NCBI GenBank assembly: GCA_009702725.1
Contig: WLHM01000090.1
Span: 1-5,937, forward strand
Reading direction: 5' to 3'
DNA: 5,937 nt
Origin: Actinomycetota bacterium
GTDB lineage: Bacteria > Actinomycetota > Actinomycetes > S36-B12
Shown: one piece after another, positions 1 to 5,404 of the stretch
Numbering within the stretch: position 1 is the first letter of the stretch
Layout of the letters: every line of letters begins with the position of its first letter
Notes under the pieces: model-generated
The model's database searches: none
What the model was told of the DNA's origin: nothing
What the model saw: only the letters and a program-made list of their open reading frames with translations
Translations under genes and position numbers: made by a program

Positions 1-112
1 CCCGGTGCAGATCGACTACCAAGTGACACCAATCCCAGTACCCGAGACCAAACAGCAAGAGTTGCCAGGTGGGTTAGTGATTTTTACCCCGGTGCCTTCT
101 GATCAGTGTTGA
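1..112 (+). CDS. Possible C-terminal tail of an unidentified protein (cut by left edge)
   Basis: A frame beginning at base 2 is open from the window edge to a TGA at 110-112 and gives 36 residues ending in PGGLVIFTPVPSDQC. I do not recognise the family. A tail of this kind, with alternating hydrophobic residues and prolines, could end an extracytoplasmic beta-rich domain or an enzyme, but that is a guess. This frame has more G/C third positions than frame 1, which is also open as far as 102, so it is the better coding candidate; the third forward frame stops within about 25 bases. If real, the gene is convergent with the NodZ-like locus and ends 73 bases from it. The fragment is short enough to be open by chance, so confidence is low. 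Confidence 0.35.
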   Translation, partial: PVQIDYQVTPIPVPETKQQELPGGLVIFTPVPSDQC

Positions 113-125
113 GATGTTTATCCGC

Positions 126-152
126 TCTGCGTGGGGCAAAACCCCGCCGAGA
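126..152. terminator. Candidate hairpin terminator between convergent gene ends
   Basis: GTGGGG (131-136) pairs with CCCCGC (142-147) around a CAAAA loop, with one G-U pair. After a 2x2 internal loop, TCT (126-128) pairs with AGA (150-152). The hairpin lies between the possible plus-strand stop at 112 and the minus-strand stop at 186, where a terminator is expected. No T-run follows on either strand, so it is not a classic intrinsic terminator. The stem is weaker in the minus-strand transcript, where the G-U pair becomes an A-C mismatch. The other bases in 113-185 show nothing I can name. Confidence 0.4.
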
Positions 153-185
153 TTCGCCAGCGCGGGCAGTCTTTACAAGATGGTT

Positions 186-962
186 TCACTGCGAACTGAA
201 CCAGCCGTGCCGCATCGGATAAGTAACAGCGGCCCGAATTAGTTCACGACCTTTCACGGCAGCGGCTTGTCGAGGATGCGGCGCCAATGGGAAGGACCTG
301 TCATATGCGCCGGCAGCAACGGCCGCCTCGACCGCGAATGTTGATTCACTGAAGTAGACCAACCTCTGCGAATGACCGAGCACTCGCCAGTCAACAAGTG
401 CCGCGTGGCCGCTGCCAGTTTTCGAGCGATCCCACGAATCCTGCTCAATGAACCAAGGGTTCAGGCCAAGGCTCTTACATTCGGATACCCATTTAGCACG
501 AGCTTCATTGGTATCACTTGCGATAAAGACACTGCTTAGGCCGGATGCATCGCGGGCCTCAATTAACGCCTTACGTATTTCATCCACAAGTGGTGCTTGA
601 TGAGCTCGATCTGAGTATCGAAGATGTAGCCCGAGGAAGGGCTCGCGGCCGGCGAGTGAGCCGCGGGCGCTGTCTTCAATCGCTGAGTTGAATGGCAACG
701 ACCTATAAAACTCGCGCCGAAACTCACGAAACTCGGCCTGCCAGTCTTGCTCAGCTTTGCCTTCAGGGGGTAAGAAGAATTGGCCACCGGCGATTATCAC
801 CAAGGTTGTTGGATTGCAGGGGTCGGTAAGTGCGGCCGAGAGTTCAGACATGAATACTTGCTCTCCGCGGTCGTGGCCGGCAAGCACCACCAGGCGTCGA
901 GCTGGATCAACATTGAGATACCTAGGAAGCTCCTCGCGTCTAAATCCATAGTCACTGCGCAC
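186..962 (-). CDS. C-terminal, donor-binding segment of the NodZ-like glycosyltransferase
   Basis: This 258-residue segment follows the amber codon, if counted from the GTG at 962-960. Key parts are FLGLHLRYSDRAHQAP (109-124), which resembles the HxRxxDR-type motif of fucosyltransferase-like GTs that contacts GDP-sugar; VFIASDTNEA (145-154), a strand-loop seen as (I/V)F(I/L)A(T/S)D in these enzymes; and a segment near 187-215 with ALVDW and SESTFAVEA, matching the family's D-x-x-x-L...S-S-F-S/A end of the donor site. The GTG encodes the V of an apparently continuous DADQVRSDYG stretch, so it is probably not a native start, although re-initiation there is conceivable. No Shine-Dalgarno sequence is obvious before it. 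The product would lack the conserved N-terminal motif, so activity is doubtful. The gene ends with TGA, unlike the five TAG-ended genes to its right. Confidence 0.68.
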   Translation of the reverse strand: MRSDYGFRREELPRYLNVDPARRLVVLAGHDRGEQVFMSELSAALTDPCNPTTLVIIAGGQFFLPPEGKAEQDWQAEFREFRREFYRSLPFNSAIEDSARGSLAGREPFLGLHLRYSDRAHQAPLVDEIRKALIEARDASGLSSVFIASDTNEARAKWVSECKSLGLNPWFIEQDSWDRSKTGSGHAALVDWRVLGHSQRLVYFSESTFAVEAAVAAGAYDRSFPLAPHPRQAAAVKGRELIRAAVTYPMRHGWFSSQ

Positions 963-1181
963 TTGATCGGCGTCAAGAACGAACTAGTCACAAAATGCAT
1001 CCGTAAGGGTTTCTAGCGCACCACCTGGTACTACTTCTTCAAGTTCCCAGCAGATCTGGAACCTAGCGCCTAGCTGGCGAGCCAAAATCGCCGAGCTGGC
1101 AATCGCTTGTAGGCGATTGGTGTAGCCACTCCTCGGGTAGACGAGGAGGCGCTCCACGAAGCCGGCGGCAGGTGCTTGCAT
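186..1181 (-). pseudogene. NodZ/FUT8-like glycosyltransferase interrupted by one in-frame TAG
   Basis: Reading leftward from ATG 1181-1179, one frame runs to TGA 188-186 and is broken only by TAG at 986-984. The seven codons after the TAG (F-V-L-D-A-D-Q) join the upstream part to the downstream part without a frame change, giving about 331 codons. The two halves look like the N-terminal and C-terminal parts of one enzyme of the NodZ/alpha-1,6-fucosyltransferase-like superfamily, which moves fucose or a related sugar from a nucleotide donor to a glycan. In-frame starts are TTG 1190-1188 and ATG 1181-1179. I prefer ATG because the TTG overlaps the likely -10 box. A single nonsense change with everything else intact suggests a recent loss, a base-call error or read-through. 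Neighbouring GT and methyltransferase genes support a glycan role. The donor sugar is unknown. Confidence 0.72.
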
Positions 1182-1190
1182 GACACTCAA
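984..1190 (-). CDS. N-terminal segment of the NodZ-like glycosyltransferase
   Basis: This is the open segment upstream of the amber codon, 68 residues if the TTG at 1190 is counted or 65 from ATG 1181. After a short leader, residues 17-41 read VYPRSGYTNRLQAIASS and then an alanine/leucine-rich helix. This matches the G(F/Y)xNRLxAIxSAxxLA signature at the start of NodZ-like and related fucosyltransferase-type enzymes, and a tryptophan-containing strand (ICW, 46-48) follows as in that family. The segment ends ...TDAFCD before TAG. On its own it would be about one fifth of an enzyme and is unlikely to be active. There is no signal peptide or membrane segment. Confidence is for its being the genuine start of the interrupted gene, not for a separate functional protein. 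Confidence 0.6.
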   Translation of the reverse strand: MSVMQAPAAGFVERLLVYPRSGYTNRLQAIASSAILARQLGARFQICWELEEVVPGGALETLTDAFCD

Positions 1191-1195
1191 CCATA
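1190..1195 (-). promoter_or_regulatory. Candidate -10 box (TATGGT) for the NodZ-like locus
   Basis: On the minus strand TATGGT (1195 to 1190) matches the actinobacterial -10 consensus TANNNT. It ends 8 bases before ATG 1181, so transcription would begin at or within a couple of bases of that ATG, giving a leaderless or near-leaderless message. No convincing -35 box is seen, and any -35 would lie inside the opposite gene. This is inferred from pattern and position only. Confidence 0.35.
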
Positions 1196-1199
1196 GACT
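1194..1199 (+). promoter_or_regulatory. Candidate -10 box (TAGACT) for the GT4 operon
   Basis: TAGACT matches TANNNT, and exactly six bases separate it from GTG 1206. This predicts a start of transcription on the G of the start codon, the classic leaderless arrangement. There is no Shine-Dalgarno sequence before this GTG, which agrees with leaderless translation. It overlaps the opposing TATGGT box by two bases (1194-1195). A -35 element is not evident. Confidence 0.45.
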
Positions 1200-1205
1200 C
1201 TGTGG

Positions 1206-2294
1206 GTGCGGTTAGCCTTCGATGAGCAGATCTTCGCGGCTCAGCAGTATGGCGGGATCTCCCGACTCTTCGCTGAATTGTCTAAGCAGTTCCTTCGTGA
1301 GGGCTCCCTTGAGGTTGAACTGCTGCCGCTCGATGCCCCGGTGGTCAATAGGTATCTGCTAGATGACCCTTACCTGAGGGATGAACTAAAGGTCAGTGAC
1401 GCCGGCTCCACCATGGCAGCTCTAGCCCGCTACTTCGTGCGCATGAGGCCACGCACAAGCGTGGATGTCATTCACAACACCTTCTACCTACCGCACGGCC
1501 TAGCCGGATATCCCAAGGCCCGCCGGGTGGTCACGGTGCACGACATGATCCCCGAATTACTCCCCAAGAGCCGGCGGAGGCTTGACTTCATCACCTTAAA
1601 GAAGCGCTATGTGATGTCGGCTGACCACGTGATCTGTGTTTCCGAAGCAACGCGCAATGACATGCTGCGGGTATACGGCGACATCAAAGCGCCTATCTCG
1701 GTGGTGCATCACGGGGTTGAGCCGATATTTCGGCCGGGTGATCCGCGGGTGCCAGGGTTACCAGATCGCTACCTGCTATTTGTCGGCAATAGAGGTCAGT
1801 ACAAGGACGCGAATGTTCTGCTCAACGCCTTCGCCACCTTGCGGGGCAAAGGCGAAGATGCGGCCCTGGTTTTTACTGGCGGAGGGGCTTTTACGCGTGC
1901 CGAACGTGCGCAGCATCAAGAACTCGGGGTAGCTGACCGGGTAATGCAGGTTTCACTCAAAGACACCGCGATGTCGGGGGCCTACGGCAACGCATTGATA
2001 TGCGTCTTTCCATCCCGATTTGAAGGTTTTGGCCTCCCAGCCCTGGAGGCGATGGCTTGCGGCACTCCTGCGTTACTCGCGCTAGGCTCTTCACTTCCCG
2101 AAGTCGGAGGCGATGCCGCGAAGTACTTCACCCCCGGTGATGCAAAAGATCTAACGGCCGCGATCGAAGGCCTGCTCTCCGATGAGCAGGAGCGAAACCA
2201 CATGAAGAATGCCGGTATTTCTCGGGCTCAGGGCTTCACTTGGGGCGCGGCGGCGGCAAAGACAGCCGGGATTTACCAATCTTTGGTGGGGTAG
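1206..2294 (+). CDS. Family 4 glycosyltransferase (GT-B fold)
   Basis: This is a cytoplasmic GT4 retaining glycosyltransferase of 362 residues, a usual full length for the family. It transfers a sugar from a nucleotide donor to a growing glycan; many relatives are mannosyltransferases of O-antigen or exopolysaccharide pathways. The N-terminus, RLAFDEQIFAAQQYGGISR (2-20), is the typical opening of this subfamily with its GGISR glycine loop, which fixes the start at GTG 1206. Then come TVHDMIPE (110-117), CVSEATR (144-150), VVHHGVEPIFRPGD (166-179), the second-domain start LFVGNRGQYKD (191-201) and the donor-site E-x7-E pair at E273 and E281 within FEGFGLPALEAMACG. No membrane segment is seen. 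It leads a three-gene operon and ends with TAG nine bases before the next start. The sugar specificity cannot be told. Confidence 0.93.
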   Translation: MRLAFDEQIFAAQQYGGISRLFAELSKQFLREGSLEVELLPLDAPVVNRYLLDDPYLRDELKVSDAGSTMAALARYFVRMRPRTSVDVIHNTFYLPHGLAGYPKARRVVTVHDMIPELLPKSRRRLDFITLKKRYVMSADHVICVSEATRNDMLRVYGDIKAPISVVHHGVEPIFRPGDPRVPGLPDRYLLFVGNRGQYKDANVLLNAFATLRGKGEDAALVFTGGGAFTRAERAQHQELGVADRVMQVSLKDTAMSGAYGNALICVFPSRFEGFGLPALEAMACGTPALLALGSSLPEVGGDAAKYFTPGDAKDLTAAIEGLLSDEQERNHMKNAGISRAQGFTWGAAAAKTAGIYQSLVG

Positions 2295-2303
2295 CCTGAG
2301 CCC

Positions 2304-3812
2304 GTGGAGACCAGAGCAGAGCATGCGTCGCTAGAGGTCTTCCTTAAGGCGTCACTAACCGATGAGCAGCGTAAAAATGTGCTGTTTGTTTCTTTCACCC
2401 AATGGGATTTTGCGCTCGCCGCCCTTGCTGACACCGCCACCTGTCTACATCAGATGGGCTCTGACGTGACTTTGGGGTTTTGGACTAACAAGACCCCCAT
2501 GCACGACACCGGATGGTCGGTGAACGACAAGGTCGCCAAAATCTTCGCCTCCCCTGCGCGGGATCAGTTGGTGCGCGATGCCTTGATCGACTTCGGGATG
2601 CCGAAGTCATCATTTGCTCAACCCCCGATTAAGGGCTGGCAGCCGGTGCAGTCGGTGCCGATCACTCGAGCAATGAACCGAAGTGAGATAAAGGCGCTGA
2701 CTTATTTTGGTAGCCCAATGGGCCGGGCCATGTTGCAGGTGCGCACTCTCACCGAAACCCCGGTTACCGATGCTTACTACTGGCCCGAGCGGCTACTTCG
2801 ACTCGCGGCCAGGTCATACGCATTTGCTTACGACCAAACAGCGGAGTTAATCAAGGTGCGCGGAGTCACGGCGGTGGCCGTGTATAACGGCCGGTTCTTA
2901 CATGACCGCGCAGCTTCAGCCGCGGCGCAAGCACTTGGCATTCCGGTGCTGTATTACGACACCGGCGGCATCGACACGGACTTTGATCTAACTGATTCGG
3001 TAACCCATGACTGGAGCGACCTCCAGCGGCGCATGCTGAAGCTCTATGAGGATTGGCCTGAGGCTCAGCGCGATGAGGTTGGGGGCAGTTGGTTTCAGGA
3101 GCGGCTGAACCACACCGCCTCTGATAATTCCTTATTCACCGATGCTCAGGAAATCGGCTCAACAATTGATCGACCAGAGGCCGAGTGCCTGGTTGTCTAC
3201 TTCAGTTCATCCGGTGATGAAATCGCCGAGCTAGAACTCGACTGGGATCAGTTCATCGGCACGCAGCCAGAAGCACTGAAAATACTCGCCGACGAATGCC
3301 GCAAGCGCCCGGGGTATCAGTTAGTCGTGCGGTCTCACCCGCATAAACGCCGAAAGCCGAAGCAGGATGTCATCGAGTGGCTTGCGGCCGTGGATGAGGC
3401 TGATCCAGATATTCATTTAGATCCGCATTCGCCGATTGATTCCTATGCTCTAATGCGGCAGGCCGACATCGTTGTTACCTACGGCTCGACAACTGGAGTG
3501 GAAGCAGCATTCGCTGGCAAGCGGGTGATTGTTTTGGGCCCATCGGCCTATGACCAACTGGGCTGCGCAACTTTGGCTGGCACGCAGTCGGAACTCGCAG
3601 CGGCCCTTGATGACCGAAATGCTGGCGCCTGGGCCGGGGCGGTCTCGTATGGATTGATGATGCGGGCACGCGGATTTAGGTTTGAGTTTGTGAAACTATC
3701 ACCCGATGGCGCCCTGGCTCTCGGCGGTCAAACCTTTGGCGACTCTCGCCCGGTGGTTCGCCACTTGAGTAATATTATAGCTCGATTGCAACGGTGGTAC
3801 CTGCGAAAGTAG
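2304..3812 (+). CDS. Capsule-synthesis-like glycosyltransferase (GT-B type)
   Basis: A 502-residue protein resembling bacterial capsular-polysaccharide synthesis and other GT-B sugar transferases; it probably adds a sugar or polymerises part of a surface glycan in the cytoplasm. A first Rossmann strand NVLFVSF is at 25-31. VYNGRFLHDRA (193-203) followed by LGIPVLYYDTGG (211-222) is a pattern common in these enzymes. The C-terminal donor domain has LVVRSHPHKRR (340-350), SPIDSYALMRQADIVV (376-391) and YGSTTGVEAAFAGKRVIVLG (393-412), where the GSTTGVEAA loop usually contacts the nucleotide. No membrane segment is seen. The start is GTG 2304, nine bases after the GT4 stop and in the same frame. 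No strong Shine-Dalgarno sequence is present, so translational coupling is likely. A later start is possible, but the first strand at residue 25 argues against a much later one. Exact family and substrate are uncertain. Confidence 0.82.
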   Translation: METRAEHASLEVFLKASLTDEQRKNVLFVSFTQWDFALAALADTATCLHQMGSDVTLGFWTNKTPMHDTGWSVNDKVAKIFASPARDQLVRDALIDFGMPKSSFAQPPIKGWQPVQSVPITRAMNRSEIKALTYFGSPMGRAMLQVRTLTETPVTDAYYWPERLLRLAARSYAFAYDQTAELIKVRGVTAVAVYNGRFLHDRAASAAAQALGIPVLYYDTGGIDTDFDLTDSVTHDWSDLQRRMLKLYEDWPEAQRDEVGGSWFQERLNHTASDNSLFTDAQEIGSTIDRPEAECLVVYFSSSGDEIAELELDWDQFIGTQPEALKILADECRKRPGYQLVVRSHPHKRRKPKQDVIEWLAAVDEADPDIHLDPHSPIDSYALMRQADIVVTYGSTTGVEAAFAGKRVIVLGPSAYDQLGCATLAGTQSELAAALDDRNAGAWAGAVSYGLMMRARGFRFEFVKLSPDGALALGGQTFGDSRPVVRHLSNIIARLQRWYLRK

Positions 3813-3815
3813 AGG
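3811..3815 (+). promoter_or_regulatory. Shine-Dalgarno site for the methyltransferase gene
   Basis: AGAGG overlaps the TAG stop of the preceding gene (3810-3812) and lies three bases before ATG 3819. The spacing is shorter than usual but supports this ATG, as no other in-frame ATG or GTG is close. The overlap with the stop favours coupled translation. Confidence 0.5.
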
Positions 3816-3818
3816 TAA

Positions 3819-4481
3819 ATGTTTGGGTCAATCAGGACTAAAGTCCGAACGAGTATCCCATTTAGTACTGAGGTTTATGAGTACACAAATAGCCGCGTCA
3901 AATTACGCCGGAGCAAGCGTCACCTTCACGAACTAATTGATAGCGGTCGCGAAATATGCCTAGATATTGGCGGCGGCTACCGCCCTGGGACCAACGGTTG
4001 GCTTACCGTCGATATGAGCAATGAATGCGATATCTACTGGGACTTGCGTCTTGGGATGCCATTTCCGAATAACTCGGTCGCCAAGATTTATTCGTCGCAC
4101 CTTTTTGAGCACTTGACTTATGCGGAAGGTCAAAAGTTGATGGACGAGTGCCTGCGGGTGCTTAAGCCCGGTGGCTCATTCTCGATAGTCGTGCCCAATG
4201 CCCAGATGTATATCGAGTGGTACACCGGAACGCGCGAGGTGCCGCCAGGAGCTTTCGGTTGGCTCCCTGGCTACAACCAAACCACGGGCATCGATGCGCT
4301 GAACTATGTGGCCTATATGGCCGGTGAGCACAAGTACATGTTCGACCAAGAAAATCTACTTCACATTCTGCAGGCCAAGGGATTCGAGAATGTTGCGAAA
4401 AGGGAGTTCGACCCGGAAACAGACATGGCTGAACGCGACTTTGAGTCAATCTATGCGATCGGATTTAAACGGGCCAACTAG
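3819..4481 (+). CDS. Class I SAM-dependent methyltransferase (Methyltransf_11-like)
   Basis: A 220-residue soluble methyltransferase that moves a methyl group from S-adenosylmethionine to an unknown acceptor; next to GTs, a sugar or glycan end is likely. Motif I is CLDIGGGYRPG (47-57), with the acidic end of strand 2 at VDMS (64-67). DLRLGMPFPNNSVAKIYSSH (75-94) and LFEHL (95-99) form the typical stretch before strand 4, and LRVLKPGG (112-119) then FSIVVPN (121-127) form the usual strand 5 region. The C-terminal part, with HKYMFDQENLLHILQAKGF (171-189), is the family's final helix and strand. It is the last gene of the plus-strand operon, six bases after the previous stop. The first 100 bases look more AT-rich than the neighbouring genes. 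The stop TAG shares CTAG with the stop of the convergent gene. The acceptor is unknown. Confidence 0.9.
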   Translation: MFGSIRTKVRTSIPFSTEVYEYTNSRVKLRRSKRHLHELIDSGREICLDIGGGYRPGTNGWLTVDMSNECDIYWDLRLGMPFPNNSVAKIYSSHLFEHLTYAEGQKLMDECLRVLKPGGSFSIVVPNAQMYIEWYTGTREVPPGAFGWLPGYNQTTGIDALNYVAYMAGEHKYMFDQENLLHILQAKGFENVAKREFDPETDMAERDFESIYAIGFKRAN

Positions 4482-4489
4482 TTGGTTCG
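4470..4489. repeat. Palindrome over both convergent stop codons
   Basis: CCAACTAGTTGG (4474-4485) is a perfect 12-base palindrome centred on the shared CTAG that holds the plus-strand stop (4479-4481) and the minus-strand stop (4480-4478). In plus-strand RNA the stem extends outward through two G-U and two G-C/C-G pairs to 4470 and 4489, giving an 8-pair stem with a CUAG loop. No T-run follows. It could help end transcription of the plus operon or bind a dimeric protein, but it lies wholly in coding DNA and may be chance. Confidence 0.45.
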
Positions 4490-5404
4490 CCCGAGGCGCC
4501 GACTAAAAGTGTCGCGAAGTTTGCCTGATACCACTTTCGAAACTTCACCGTAAGAAAGATACTGGGCGAGTAACTCGGGCTTTGACGCTTCGGCCCGGAC
4601 AACACCAAGTCCCCGAGAGTAATTCGAATTCACAACCACGGCCAAGTAGCCACGGGCAATATCTGCTGTCGTGACACCGCGCATAATGTATTCAAGGTGC
4701 TGGCTTTCGTTATGGAAGACCTTGACGAGCGGCTCGCGCTGATGGATTTCAATTATCTGGCTCTTCTGAAGCCACATGTTGTACCAGGTGAATTCATATG
4801 GCGAGGCTTCTAAGGCATCGGCATATGACCAGCTCTGAGGGTCGAGGAACTCTGTCTTGAATGATCGCAGCACTCTGGCGGAGAAAATCTGATGGCCGTG
4901 GCAGGTGCGCACCACCTTGGTGTCAAGGCCGACTAACTCTTGGATGTGTCGTAGTTCTAGTTCGCGCTGCTGCCAATACTCGCGGTAGTAGCGGGGTTCT
5001 ACTTTCAGCTCATTATCTTCGACCAGCACGGTATAGGGGGTGTTTTCATCGACCATGAAGTCTGATCGGTAGAAGGGCCTGATGAACTCGGCATCGGAGT
5101 CGACGCAGAAATAGTTCTCGGTGAGTTCAAGCTCCCAGAAAGCGAGTTTGACGATTTCCTGATTGATGTAACCGGCACGCATGCCGTGAACTGGATGGTC
5201 AACTAGATATTCCCCAAGTTCTGATTCGCTAAGCACTGTTACGTCGGCCCCGCTAAATGCCGCGAAGCGCGCCATATCAGCTGGTGGCACTACGCAGTAA
5301 AGGTGCAAACTATCGGCATTGAATTTACGAAAACTGACTAGTAACCGCTGTGCGTAATCAAAATCATCGGCGAATGACTTAAGTAGCATCGCGAAAGATT
5401 GCAC
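4478..5404 (-). CDS. DUF6492-type GT-A glycosyltransferase
   Basis: A 308-residue protein of the DUF6492 group, predicted GT-A-fold sugar transferases with unknown substrates, often found in polysaccharide loci. MLLKSFADDFDYAQRLLVSF (6-25) and LYCVVPPAD (35-43) form the first strands and nucleotide-side helix. GYINQEIVKLAFWEL (78-92) then YFCVDSDAEFIRPF (98-111) holds the DxD-like metal and donor motif DSD at 102-104. CHGHQIFS (168-175), YEFTWYNMW (203-211), KVFHNESQH (228-236) and NSNYSRGLG (259-267) fit later conserved parts. No signal peptide or membrane segment is seen. Start GTG 5404 is favoured over ATG 5389 (codon 6) because AAGGA lies nine bases before it and it overlaps the preceding stop (TAGTG). 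The length is normal for the group. Donor and acceptor are unknown. Confidence 0.85.
   Translation of the reverse strand: MQSFAMLLKSFADDFDYAQRLLVSFRKFNADSLHLYCVVPPADMARFAAFSGADVTVLSESELGEYLVDHPVHGMRAGYINQEIVKLAFWELELTENYFCVDSDAEFIRPFYRSDFMVDENTPYTVLVEDNELKVEPRYYREYWQQRELELRHIQELVGLDTKVVRTCHGHQIFSARVLRSFKTEFLDPQSWSYADALEASPYEFTWYNMWLQKSQIIEIHQREPLVKVFHNESQHLEYIMRGVTTADIARGYLAVVVNSNYSRGLGVVRAEASKPELLAQYLSYGEVSKVVSGKLRDTFSRRLGRTN

Noticed and set aside
984..986. TAG as a recoded sense codon such as pyrrolysine
   Set aside because: TAG serves as the normal stop of five other genes here, and this enzyme family has no known need for a special residue at this point.
757..1016. Plus-strand open frames 757-951 and 780-1016
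   Set aside because: They lie antisense to the NodZ-like gene, show no recognisable motif and have no good start context. The minus-strand frame carries the family motifs.
1176..1181. TTGCAT as a -35 box for the GT4 operon
   Set aside because: The spacing to the TAGACT box is only 12 bases, too short for a normal promoter.
2179..2369. Repeat of CCGATGAGCAG at 2179-2189 and 2359-2369
   Set aside because: It is only 11 bases, both copies encode an ordinary Asp-Glu-Gln stretch, and no longer similarity surrounds them.
4162..4449. A 95-codon minus-strand frame inside the methyltransferase gene
   Set aside because: It is rich in Arg, Pro, Cys and Ser, typical of a shadow frame. The plus strand encodes clear methyltransferase motifs across the same bases.
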